A stretch of 64,000 nucleotides of DNA, taken from contig NZ_BMJT01000001.1 of assembly GCF_014643595.1 (NCBI RefSeq), forward strand, positions 124,001-188,000, read 5' to 3'. The notes under the pieces are model-generated. The model saw only the letters and a program-made list of their open reading frames with translations, searched no databases and was not told the DNA's origin. This document shows, one piece after another, positions 56,926 through 64,000 of the stretch. Made by a program: the position numbers and the translations under genes. Numbering within the stretch: position 1 is the first letter of the stretch; each line of letters starts with the position of its first letter. The stretch comes from Lysinibacillus alkalisoli. GTDB taxonomy: Bacteria; Bacillota; Bacilli; Bacillales_A; Planococcaceae.

Positions 56926-58776
56926 ATGATGCCACTAATTGTTACATTCATCATACTAGGTGTAACGATCATTCTTTTTATGACTAATCGCTTTCGAGCA
57001 GATTTAGTCGCAATAATGGCGCTTTTAGCTTTTGTTGTCGCAAACATTTTGACACCACAAGAAGCGCTTGCAGGATTTTCTAATTCTGTGGTCATTATGA
57101 TTGCAGGGCTCTTTGTAGTAGGAGCGGGGATTTTACGTACAGGTTTGGCAAGTATTGCAGGGCAGTTATTATTAAAGTGGTCGAATGATAATGAATTACG
57201 CCTCTTTATTTTGTTATTAGTGATTGTAGGTGTGGTAGGTGCCTTTATGAGTAATACAGGTACTGTTGCATTGATGATGCCAATCGTCGTAAGTATTGCC
57301 ATTAGTTTGAAAGAGAGCCCGTCAAAGTTTTTGATTCCATTATCATTTGTCGCAAGTTTATCAGGCTTAATGACATTGATTGCCTCACCACCTAACTTAA
57401 TCGTAAGCCAAATTTTAGTAGATGCAGGCTTTAATAAGCTAGGCTTTTTTGAGCTAACCCCTATTGGTGTTATTGGATTGATTGTTGGTATTATTTATTT
57501 AGTGCTTGTACGTAATCATTTGTTGCCAAATGATAAAGAACGTGCTCAGTCTAATGAAGGTTATAAATTATCACCGCAAAAAATTATGACAGACTATCAA
57601 TTGGCCAATCAATTGTTCAAAATAGAAGTGTCAGATGACTCACCCATCATTGGTCAAAAATTGGCGGATTTGAAATTGCCTGCTACCTATCATTTATGTG
57701 TCATGAAAATTCATCGTAAGCAAATGGAAGGTCTTGCTTTGTTAACGCCAGAGGCACAAGAAATGGCAGGGCCAACTACGACATTTCATCCACATGATTT
57801 AATTTATATTCAAGGTGATAAATCGGATATCGCTCGTTTTGTAAGTGATTATGACTTGAAGTTTAAGGAGATTTCACCAGAAGAAGCAGATGAGCTTATT
57901 TCTAAGAAGATGGGTGTAGCAGAAGTATTGTTAACGCCTCATGCTAAATTTATCAATCAGACAGTTGAGAAAATTGGGTTTCGTGAAAAATATAAATTAA
58001 ATATTATTGGCATTAATCAAAAAGGGAGTTATAAGTTAAAGGACATGGCTAGCCATAAACTCCGTTTTGGGGATGCTATTTTAGTGCAAGGGGCATGGGA
58101 GTCCATTGAATTACTCGCACAAGAAACGAAAAATGTTGTTATCATTGGACAACCCAAAGAGCATGCGAGCATTGCCTCTGCCACAGGGAAAGCCCCAATC
58201 GCAGGTCTCATTATGCTATTGATGGTTGCATTGATGGTATTTGAAGTGTTTAGCCCTGTCATATCTGTCTTAATAGGTGCTGTCTTAATGATTGTGACAG
58301 GTTGTTTACGCAATATGGATGATGCTTACAGCAATATGAATTTTGAGAGCATTGTACTTGTTGCAGCGATGTTGCCAATGGCGACGGCGCTTGAAAAAAC
58401 AGGAGGCATGGTTTTATTATCAGATGCCATTATTAAGGTATTAGGTAATTATGGTGCATATGGTGTATTAATAGGAATTTATTTATTAACCGTTACTTTT
58501 GGTCAATTTATTAGCAATACAGCAACAGCAGTTTTATTTGCCCCAATTGCGTTGAATGCTGCATTAGCAATGGATGTTAACCCTACAACTTTTATGGTAG
58601 CTGTAGCAGTAGCAGCAAGCATGTCTTTTGCTACACCAATTGCCTCTCCAACGAATGCTTTAGTTATGACAGCAGGTGGCTACAAATTTAGCGACTTTAT
58701 GCGTATTGGTATGCCGCTACATTTTATTATGCTAATCGTTATGATGATTGCGATTCCGCTTGTTTTTCCGTTTTAA
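56926..58776 (+). CDS. SLC13/DASS-family transporter with two RCK_C-type domains
   Basis: A 616-residue membrane protein. N-terminal and C-terminal sets of helices carry the DASS repeats (FMSNTGTVALMMPIV; TLIASPPNLIVSQIL; FISNTATAVLFAPIALN; FATPIASPTNALVM). The cytoplasmic insert (about residues 215-405) contains two TrkA-C/RCK_C-like modules (IIGQKLADLKLP; GFREKYKLNIIGIN), as in the YfbS-like subgroup. It probably transports a di- or tricarboxylate, sulfate or another anion with sodium. The AAAGGAAT site precedes the ATG. Substrate unknown. Confidence 0.88.
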   Translation: MMPLIVTFIILGVTIILFMTNRFRADLVAIMALLAFVVANILTPQEALAGFSNSVVIMIAGLFVVGAGILRTGLASIAGQLLLKWSNDNELRLFILLLVIVGVVGAFMSNTGTVALMMPIVVSIAISLKESPSKFLIPLSFVASLSGLMTLIASPPNLIVSQILVDAGFNKLGFFELTPIGVIGLIVGIIYLVLVRNHLLPNDKERAQSNEGYKLSPQKIMTDYQLANQLFKIEVSDDSPIIGQKLADLKLPATYHLCVMKIHRKQMEGLALLTPEAQEMAGPTTTFHPHDLIYIQGDKSDIARFVSDYDLKFKEISPEEADELISKKMGVAEVLLTPHAKFINQTVEKIGFREKYKLNIIGINQKGSYKLKDMASHKLRFGDAILVQGAWESIELLAQETKNVVIIGQPKEHASIASATGKAPIAGLIMLLMVALMVFEVFSPVISVLIGAVLMIVTGCLRNMDDAYSNMNFESIVLVAAMLPMATALEKTGGMVLLSDAIIKVLGNYGAYGVLIGIYLLTVTFGQFISNTATAVLFAPIALNAALAMDVNPTTFMVAVAVAASMSFATPIASPTNALVMTAGGYKFSDFMRIGMPLHFIMLIVMMIAIPLVFPF

Positions 58777-58860
58777 TCATGGCGTTTTTTTCATATAAGC
58801 TATTAAGCACAATGGCTCGATAAAGTTTGCACAAGCGATTGTGTGAACACCCATAACATA

Positions 58861-58905
58861 AAAAGTGGTAAAGGATGTTTGTTGCTCCCTTTACCACTTT
58901 TTTTA
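58861..58905. terminator. Bidirectional terminator with AAAAGTGGTAAAGG stem
   Basis: Perfect 14-bp stem (58861-58874 with 58888-58901), 13-base loop, T run. It ends inside the last codon of the convergent ATP-grasp gene. Confidence 0.88.
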
Positions 58906-60120
58906 TAACATACCTAGTGGTAAGTAATAAGACAAATTATTAGTGATTGTTGCCCCCACACGATAACCAATTGCACTCGCTTGATTACCTACGATAAAAC
59001 TCCCTAATAATAAGCTCCCTTGTTGCATACCTTGTTCGGTTTTAAAATGTTGAATAGGTTGTTTAACATAGGCTTGGTAAACGTAAGGGTATGTTGTGTA
59101 TGTGCGCGCCTCCTCTTGATACCGCAATTTATTCGTCCCTTCAAAAATACGTACAGTATCCCCTTCACGGCCAAAAATAGGTTTTTCTACAAAGGCTTGC
59201 TTAGCTGCAATAAAGGGTGTGTTTTCTAAATAAGTTGGCAAGAAATAATGCGCGATATCACAATGCTCTTGCGGTGTAAAATAAGGATCGTTGTTGTCAT
59301 GTAGCCCCCAAATGACGGCTTGAACAGCTTTGTTTTGTAATAAAAAAGCAGATGGCGGATTGATGATGGCTAATTTACGTTGTTGCACTAATTCTAATAG
59401 CCATTCTCCAATAGGGTCACCTTGTTCATTAGTATCTTCTAGCAATTGTTCTAGAGGGAAGGTTTGGCGATACAATACATCAATTTTACGACCTACTTCG
59501 TCATATAATCCTTCATGGCGCACAATGTGTAAACGATGCAAAGGTGTAAAGTGTGCATGAGGTATAGCAGATTGTAAATAACGTACAGTAAGCGCGTCTT
59601 CAATATCATCACTATGTGCTGTAAAAACGATATGTGCTGTTTCTTTAGGGGCACTTTTTTCTACAGATGCCCGTATTGCTCGAAATAAACGGGCTTCTTC
59701 ATATTTATTCGGATTGTTTACATTAAAATGTTCACATACTTTTTGATTAACTGTAAATAACTCTTTAATAAATGTGGGGGTATCGGCATTGATTTCAATA
59801 CATTTATAGCTATTGTGATAAGGGATTAAATCTAGCCTTGCAATAACACTTGCAAGAGGTAAGGTTGTTAACCGTAAATAAGGTAAACTGTTTTTCGGAA
59901 AACCAAGAGATAACAATGTAGCATCTGGTACAAGTTGTAACAAGGTTAATGTTTTTGTGAAGATATGCCAAATTTTTTCACTTGCTACACGTATATGTGC
60001 TACCTCAGTAGCCGTAATGGTTGCTACATCATAGAGTGCATATTCCATCTCATATAAATCAGGCCAGAAATCAGGTATGCTTTGGTAAAAATTTTGACGA
60101 CCTTGTGTATCACTAGTCAT
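58903..60120 (-). CDS. Glutathionylspermidine synthase-like ATP-grasp ligase
   Basis: A 405-residue protein of the glutathionylspermidine synthase C-terminal family (YgiC/YjfC type) without the amidase domain. It contains the Mg/ATP-binding stretch CIEINADTPTF, a basic ATP-grasp strand FVEKPIFGREGDTVRI, and LGSFIVGNQASAIGYRVG. Members join an amine to a peptide carboxylate; the substrate is unknown for this class. The ATG overlaps the upstream gene by 4 bases (ATGA). Gene order with DUF350 and a small lipoprotein recalls the E. coli yjfLMC region. Confidence 0.85.
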   Translation of the reverse strand: MTSDTQGRQNFYQSIPDFWPDLYEMEYALYDVATITATEVAHIRVASEKIWHIFTKTLTLLQLVPDATLLSLGFPKNSLPYLRLTTLPLASVIARLDLIPYHNSYKCIEINADTPTFIKELFTVNQKVCEHFNVNNPNKYEEARLFRAIRASVEKSAPKETAHIVFTAHSDDIEDALTVRYLQSAIPHAHFTPLHRLHIVRHEGLYDEVGRKIDVLYRQTFPLEQLLEDTNEQGDPIGEWLLELVQQRKLAIINPPSAFLLQNKAVQAVIWGLHDNNDPYFTPQEHCDIAHYFLPTYLENTPFIAAKQAFVEKPIFGREGDTVRIFEGTNKLRYQEEARTYTTYPYVYQAYVKQPIQHFKTEQGMQQGSLLLGSFIVGNQASAIGYRVGATITNNLSYYLPLGML

Positions 60121-60560
60121 AACGGCATCACATATAATACGTAAACACCGCGGTCTTCATCAATCTCACTAGAGCGCACATGATACGTAGTTGCTTGTAT
60201 GGCGAGATTATCTTTCAGTAAATAACGAATGATCTCATAATGCGTGCTGCATGTAATACGCTGTAATAAGGCATAATTTGTCGCTACGTCATGGTTTCTG
60301 ATTTCCAATTGAATCCCTTTATTGTGTTCATTTATTTGTTCGCACTCACCAGCTTCATTTGGTGCAATATGCTTCACGATTAAATATTCGTCATCATTGA
60401 CGAGCTCATTTGCTATGAGTTCGTATTGTTCACCTTGAATAATAGTGTACGTACATAGCTGTCGCGCATAACATTCATCAATGCCAATTGCTGTTATATC
60501 ATAGGTATATAATGCTTGGTAATGGTTGTCTCGTTCTTCAAAGTAAATGAGTTGAGGCAT
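60117..60560 (-). CDS. Uncharacterised 147-residue protein of the GSP-synthase-like operon
   Basis: I do not recognise this protein. 147 residues, acidic, no membrane segment or signal, predicted beta-rich with several short strands (AIGIDECYARQLCTYTII; QATTYHVRSSEIDEDRGVYV). AGAAGGAGC precedes the ATG. It overlaps the ATP-grasp gene and follows DUF350 by 13 bp, so it is a conserved-looking part of the cluster and may be a substrate or adaptor. Confidence 0.75.
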   Translation of the reverse strand: MPQLIYFEERDNHYQALYTYDITAIGIDECYARQLCTYTIIQGEQYELIANELVNDDEYLIVKHIAPNEAGECEQINEHNKGIQLEIRNHDVATNYALLQRITCSTHYEIIRYLLKDNLAIQATTYHVRSSEIDEDRGVYVLYVMPL

Positions 60561-60573
60561 AGGTAAGCTCCTT

Positions 60574-60972
60574 CTAATAAGATAAACACTTTGCTACAAC
60601 CCAACCAACCGCAATAGAGAGGCTGAATAATGTGAGTGCAACTGAGCGGTTATCATTTTGTATTGCTTTTTGTAAGCTAAATCGAATAGTGACGAGTTCC
60701 GCAATGCCAAATAATACGACTTGAGCAATAATTCCAATGAGGCCCCATAATGCCATATCCACTAGTGAAATGGAGTATTCTGCGGCAGCACCTAAAACAA
60801 AGGCCAGCCCAATGAGTTTACCTCCTAGTAATAATGCTGCTGCGATATTCCCGGATGCAATAAGCGAGAATTCTTTAATTTTTGGTGTTGTCATCGTAAA
60901 TAATATCATCCCTAATATGAGCAACCCTATTGCTGTGCTAACGTACATCAAAAAATTCATGTATAAATTCAT
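60574..60972 (-). CDS. DUF350 membrane protein (YjfL-like)
   Basis: A 132-residue protein with four hydrophobic helices and the DUF350 features: short polar residues within helices, GNIAAALLLGGKLIGLAFVLG, and a C-terminal AVGWVVAKCL. DUF350 proteins are commonly neighbours of GSP-synthase-like ligases and of PspA-type genes in envelope-stress contexts. AAGGAG upstream of the ATG. Confidence 0.85.
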   Translation of the reverse strand: MNLYMNFLMYVSTAIGLLILGMILFTMTTPKIKEFSLIASGNIAAALLLGGKLIGLAFVLGAAAEYSISLVDMALWGLIGIIAQVVLFGIAELVTIRFSLQKAIQNDNRSVALTLFSLSIAVGWVVAKCLSY

Positions 60973-60989
60973 TTTACATCTGCTCCTTA

Positions 60990-61301
60990 TTAACCACCTG
61001 TACTTTTTATACCGCTCCCAAAACCAGACGTTGCTTTTCTAGTGTGGTCTTGGTAGACATTACTACTCTGCAATGCCTTTTTATTTTGAAAGAATTGATT
61101 GGCTAAAAAATAATGACCAAAGTAACTTGAACGACGCTCATCACAAACCCATACTTGTGTTTCCTCATCCCAATCCCAATCCTTACAATGTTGGTTAGAT
61201 GGGGGCGAGCTTTGTGTATTTTCTTCGTCCGTAGTGCTACAGCCTGCTAATGTCAAAGCAGTCGCTGTAATGCCTGTCATCATTATTTTTGTTTTATTCA
61301 C
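60990..61301 (-). CDS. Small lipoprotein of the GSP-synthase-like operon
   Basis: A 103-residue lipoprotein, GTG start after AGGAGGTG. Lipobox LTLAGCS, then a Cys/Trp-containing segment CKDWDWDEETQVWVCDE and a Gly/Ser-rich tail ending GFGSGIKSTGG. It resembles the YgiB/DUF1190 style of small exported proteins next to YgiC/YjfC-type ligases, though alignment by eye is weak. First gene of the four-gene unit; divergent from the NO synthase gene. Confidence 0.72.
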   Translation of the reverse strand: MNKTKIMMTGITATALTLAGCSTTDEENTQSSPPSNQHCKDWDWDEETQVWVCDERRSSYFGHYFLANQFFQNKKALQSSNVYQDHTRKATSGFGSGIKSTGG

Positions 61302-61487
61302 TTCTTAGCACCTCCTCTTCTAATATACGAATGGATAATTGTGAAGGCGTCAAAATAATAAACAGAAGAAGGCATAGTTTATGAACGAATTTAGTCATAT
61401 ATGTAATATGTATGTTTAAAGTACAAGATTGTTGTTGTCTAACTTCCTTATTATTTTTTATGATAAGTGAGAAGGGAACGATTTTTG

Positions 61488-62531
61488 ATGGATTATAATG
61501 AAATTATGCATTTTTTAACGATATATGAGCAAGAAACCGAACAGGCACATGGCTATGCTACAGCTCGTCTAGCAGAAATTAAACAGCGTGGGGATTACTG
61601 GCCAACGACAGATGAATTAACCCATGCTGCTCGTGTGGCATGGCGCAATAGTAATAAATGTATTGGTCGGTTATTTTGGCAGTCACTACACGTCTTTGAT
61701 GAACGGCAATTAACAACAGATGAGCAAGTGTACCAAGCATTGCTACATCATATTCAATTTGCTACAAATCAAGGGAAAATACGACCAACCATTACCGTAT
61801 TTCACCCGACATATATTCGTATTTGGAATGAGCAGCTTGTGCGTTATGCAGGCTATGAAACAACAGACGGCGTGATAGGTGACCCAGCATCTCTTGCCTT
61901 TACAAAAGTTTGTATACAGTTAGGTTGGCAACCTAAGTATGGTCGATTTGATGTACTTCCTCTCGTTATTCAAGTGGGACAAAATCAACCTACATTGTGG
62001 GAGATTCCAACAGCAGATGTGTTAGAAGTAGAGATCCGCCACCCATTGTATGCTATTGATGAATTACAACTCAAATGGTATGCTGTACCAATGATTTCAA
62101 ACATGAAATTAGATATTGGTGGTGTAGTATATCCTGCAGCACCCTTTAATGGTTGGTATATGGGAACAGAGATTGGCGCGCGTAATTTTGCAGATGTTGA
62201 TCGGTATCATCAATTGCCACTTGTGGCAAAAAAACTACAATTAGATACGTCAACACAGACTACTTTGTGGAAAGATCGTGCGTTAGTGGAACTTAATATT
62301 GCTGTATTACACTCTTTTAAAGAAGATGGTGTAAGCATTGTAGACCATCATAATGCAGCACAGCAATTTAAGTTATTTGAACAAGCCGAACAAAAAGCAG
62401 GGAGAGCACTTACAGGAAACTGGGCTTGGCTTGTTCCGCCAATGGCAGGTGCAACCACTCACATTTTTCATAAACCATATCAAAACAACTACGTAACACC
62501 GAATTACTTTTATCAAAAAAATCCGTATTAA
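61488..62531 (+). CDS. nos: Bacterial nitric oxide synthase oxygenase
   Basis: A 347-residue heme oxygenase domain that makes nitric oxide and citrulline from arginine, using reductases encoded elsewhere. The heme-thiolate Cys58 lies in WRNSNKCIGR, and the arginine-binding Glu in GWYMGTEIGARNF. Further family blocks are YGRFDVLPLVIQ, FNGWYMG and the C-terminal NWAWLVPPMAGATTHIFH segment. GAAGGGA precedes the ATG at 61488 with 10-base spacing; a GTG 7 codons earlier is too close. In Bacillus, NO protects against oxidative stress. An unknown gene follows 13 bp later. Confidence 0.95.
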   Translation: MDYNEIMHFLTIYEQETEQAHGYATARLAEIKQRGDYWPTTDELTHAARVAWRNSNKCIGRLFWQSLHVFDERQLTTDEQVYQALLHHIQFATNQGKIRPTITVFHPTYIRIWNEQLVRYAGYETTDGVIGDPASLAFTKVCIQLGWQPKYGRFDVLPLVIQVGQNQPTLWEIPTADVLEVEIRHPLYAIDELQLKWYAVPMISNMKLDIGGVVYPAAPFNGWYMGTEIGARNFADVDRYHQLPLVAKKLQLDTSTQTTLWKDRALVELNIAVLHSFKEDGVSIVDHHNAAQQFKLFEQAEQKAGRALTGNWAWLVPPMAGATTHIFHKPYQNNYVTPNYFYQKNPY

Positions 62532-62544
62532 GAGAGGGACGATT

Positions 62545-62967
62545 ATGCGAAAACCGATTTACACCACGAGATTTATTACTGGCGTTCAGTATAAGGGACG
62601 CTTCTCTTGGTATGTTTTAGATGAGCAAGACTTAGTAACTGAGCAAACACTATTACAAGTGGATGAGGTGAATACTTACTTTCAACAAATCGCTCCTTAT
62701 CGCACATCAGCGCAATCTTTATTTAGTTTGCTCTATCATAAAAAATACAAAAAAACTGTATTATCTATGTATCCAGCGTTTTTTATGGATTTTGATAATC
62801 GATGTATGTATTGCCAATTGCCAAATAAAGAAACAAACCTTACATGGATTCCTTTAGGGTGGGAAGGTATGTTTGAATCATTTGAATATAAAGTGCCTAT
62901 CCCAGCGCGTTATTGGATGAAGGGTACGCATGATATGCGTGAGTCGTTAACGCCTGTAAAAGCTTAA
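62545..62967 (+). CDS. Uncharacterised 140-residue protein cotranscribed with nos
   Basis: Not recognised. 140 residues, aromatic-rich, no signal or membrane segment. It contains a CMYC motif (residues about 88-91, in FDNRCMYCQLPNKET) that could bind metal or a disulfide partner. AGAGAGGGAC upstream of the ATG and 13-bp spacing from nos indicate cotranscription. Because bacterial NO synthases lack their own reductase, a helper role is a possibility, but nothing in the sequence shows an electron-transfer domain. Confidence 0.78.
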   Translation: MRKPIYTTRFITGVQYKGRFSWYVLDEQDLVTEQTLLQVDEVNTYFQQIAPYRTSAQSLFSLLYHKKYKKTVLSMYPAFFMDFDNRCMYCQLPNKETNLTWIPLGWEGMFESFEYKVPIPARYWMKGTHDMRESLTPVKA

Positions 62968-62995
62968 TATCCGTCCAACAAGTCTACTTAAAGCA

Positions 62996-63035
62996 AAAAT
63001 GTTAAACCGAAATGCACTCGGTTTAACATTTTTTT
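62996..63035 (+). terminator. Terminator of the nos unit
   Basis: Perfect 15-bp stem AAAATGTTAAACCGA (62996-63010 with 63018-63032), 7-base loop, T run. Confidence 0.92.
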
Positions 63036-63121
63036 ATTCTAGCATGCTCAGCAACCCTAGTGCAATTGAGTGAAGTCTTAACTTTCACAGGGGCTGATGT
63101 TGTTTTATTAGTAGCTTATCA

Positions 63122-63310
63122 TTAGTGGTGGTTTGTGATTTCTTCCATTACTTGTGTTTTTAATGTTTCGTCCATCGTTTTAGATAATTTGACCTGATTC
63201 ATCAAGCGCTCTTTTAACTCCTTGTCAGTCATGATGCCACGTTCTTCTAAAATTTGAACAAGTAAATTTAAAATCATGACATTCGTTGTTTCTGTTGCAC
63301 TTTTTTGCAT
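63122..63310 (-). CDS. Small uncharacterised protein (62 residues)
   Basis: A strong AAGGAGG site on the minus strand precedes the ATG at 63310, so I regard it as real. The product is a helical amphipathic protein (ILNLLVQILEERGIMTDKEL ... LKTQVMEEITNHH). No known family by eye; it could be a small regulatory or adaptor protein. Confidence 0.65.
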   Translation of the reverse strand: MQKSATETTNVMILNLLVQILEERGIMTDKELKERLMNQVKLSKTMDETLKTQVMEEITNHH

Positions 63311-63419
63311 AGGGCATCCTCCTTATCATCTCTCTTTATTATCTCGCTAATGAATCCTACATGAAAGGAGATTGCCAATAGTTAGCACTTACAGAGAGCG
63401 AAATAGCAAATGCATAGGC

Positions 63420-64000
63420 TTAACTAGCACGCTCTTCATTCACATAGTTATTTTGTGCGGCATATAAGCCGCTTATACATAACATTGCTGTGACCACTAA
63501 AAAGACATACGTCGCTATTGTCCAATTGCCACTGATATCATGTAAATAACCAAAGATGACAGGGCCACTAGCCGCAAGAAGATAACCGATGGATTGAGCA
63601 AACCCTGACAAATCAGCAGCATCATATGCTGTGCGTGTGCGTAAAGTAAATAACATCATAGCTAAATTAAAAGATGCGCCTCCAGCTAAACCAATACAAA
63701 CCACCCATAACATAGTAAGTGAAGTAAATTGTAAAGCAATCCCTATAAAGCCAATACTATATAACAAAGTGAACGCGATGACGATAGGTCTTTGAGATGG
63801 CAATCGGTCAGCAATGACGGGTGTTAAAAAGGTGGAGGGTAGCTGCGCAAGCAACATGATAGAAATCATCCACCCCGCTTTGTCAGGCGCTAAACCTTGT
63901 GCCATAAAAATAGCGGGCAACCAAGCACCCGTTGTATAAAAAATAAAGGATTGCAATCCCATAGCTAAAGTAACCGCCCAGGCTAGAGGTGAGCGCCAAA
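63420..64000 (-). CDS. MFS transporter, CynX/NimT type, C-terminal part (cut by window edge)
   Basis: Frame remains open to position 64000 (…WRSPLAWAVTLAMGLQSFIF), so the ATG at 63962 is internal and the gene is incomplete at its 5' end. Six remaining helices with GLQSFIFYTTGAWLPAIFMA, the conserved second-half motif, and a short hydrophilic end. CynX/NimT-type MFS proteins transport cyanate, nitroimidazole-type or other small compounds; substrate unknown. Confidence 0.8.
   Translation of the reverse strand, partial: WRSPLAWAVTLAMGLQSFIFYTTGAWLPAIFMAQGLAPDKAGWMISIMLLAQLPSTFLTPVIADRLPSQRPIVIAFTLLYSIGFIGIALQFTSLTMLWVVCIGLAGGASFNLAMMLFTLRTRTAYDAADLSGFAQSIGYLLAASGPVIFGYLHDISGNWTIATYVFLVVTAMLCISGLYAAQNNYVNEERAS

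Overview
The window looks like chromosome of a low-GC, Gram-positive, motile bacterium of the Bacillales, most likely Planococcaceae/Caryophanaceae (Kurthia-, Rummeliibacillus- or Lysinibacillus-like). This is inferred from the AT-rich code, strong AGGAGG-type ribosome binding sites, T-run intrinsic terminators, S-box and TPP riboswitches, Fur/PerR-type boxes, an SLH-anchored surface protein, a BceAB-YxeA transporter and a bacterial nitric oxide synthase. I saw no insertion sequence, prophage, CRISPR array, tRNA or rRNA.

Layout. 1-5 kb: end of an RDD-like membrane protein, a CoA-disulfide reductase-type flavoprotein, and a bceA-bceB-yxeA antimicrobial-peptide transport operon behind a promoter with 11-bp-phased direct repeats. 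5-9 kb: glutaminase, a two-component system, a lipoprotein. 9-17 kb: sodium symporter and class III aminotransferase with a divergent LysR regulator, an unrecognised 441-residue protein, a lipoprotein and an AMACR-type CoA-transferase-family enzyme. 17-29 kb: membrane diguanylate cyclase, a 1419-residue SLH surface protein, an AadA-like nucleotidyltransferase, an LLM flavin monooxygenase and two tandem chemoreceptors. 29-32 kb: DUF2087-like protein and the pseudouridine catabolism pair psuK-psuG.

31.9-35.4 kb: a sulfur-scavenging transcription unit. A SAM-I riboswitch with terminator precedes an AhpD-like protein. A second, divergent SAM-I-like element precedes an LLM monooxygenase and an SfnB-like flavoprotein, and its closing helix overlaps the ribosome binding site. 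35.5-39.3 kb: two tandem in-frame fusions of an AraC regulator to a siderophore-binding lipoprotein. Each carries a complete Fur-box promoter, ribosome binding site and lipoprotein signal peptide inside the reading frame, so each locus can encode two products. A third, Btr-like AraC-SBP protein without a signal peptide (46.3 kb) precedes a Fur-controlled siderophore importer (two FecCD permeases, an exporter-type ABC protein, an ATPase) that has no binding protein of its own. The tandem fusion loci are obvious candidates to supply it.

39.4-46 kb: DUF4085-like protein, AEC transporter, TPP riboswitch and thiC, a candidate structured 266-nt RNA, and a Na/phosphate cotransporter-family protein. 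52.6-64 kb: a second Na/Pi-family protein, a paired SMR exporter, catalase with PerR-type box and a duplicated leader, an SLC13-family transporter, a four-gene cluster (lipoprotein, DUF350, unknown, glutathionylspermidine-synthase-like ATP-grasp), nitric oxide synthase with an unknown partner, a small unknown gene and the C-terminal part of an MFS transporter that runs off the right edge.

The most novel material is the pair of nested AraC/lipoprotein genes, the two serial SAM elements with apparently different mechanisms, and the candidate small RNA whose anti-SD loop matches the catalase ribosome binding site.
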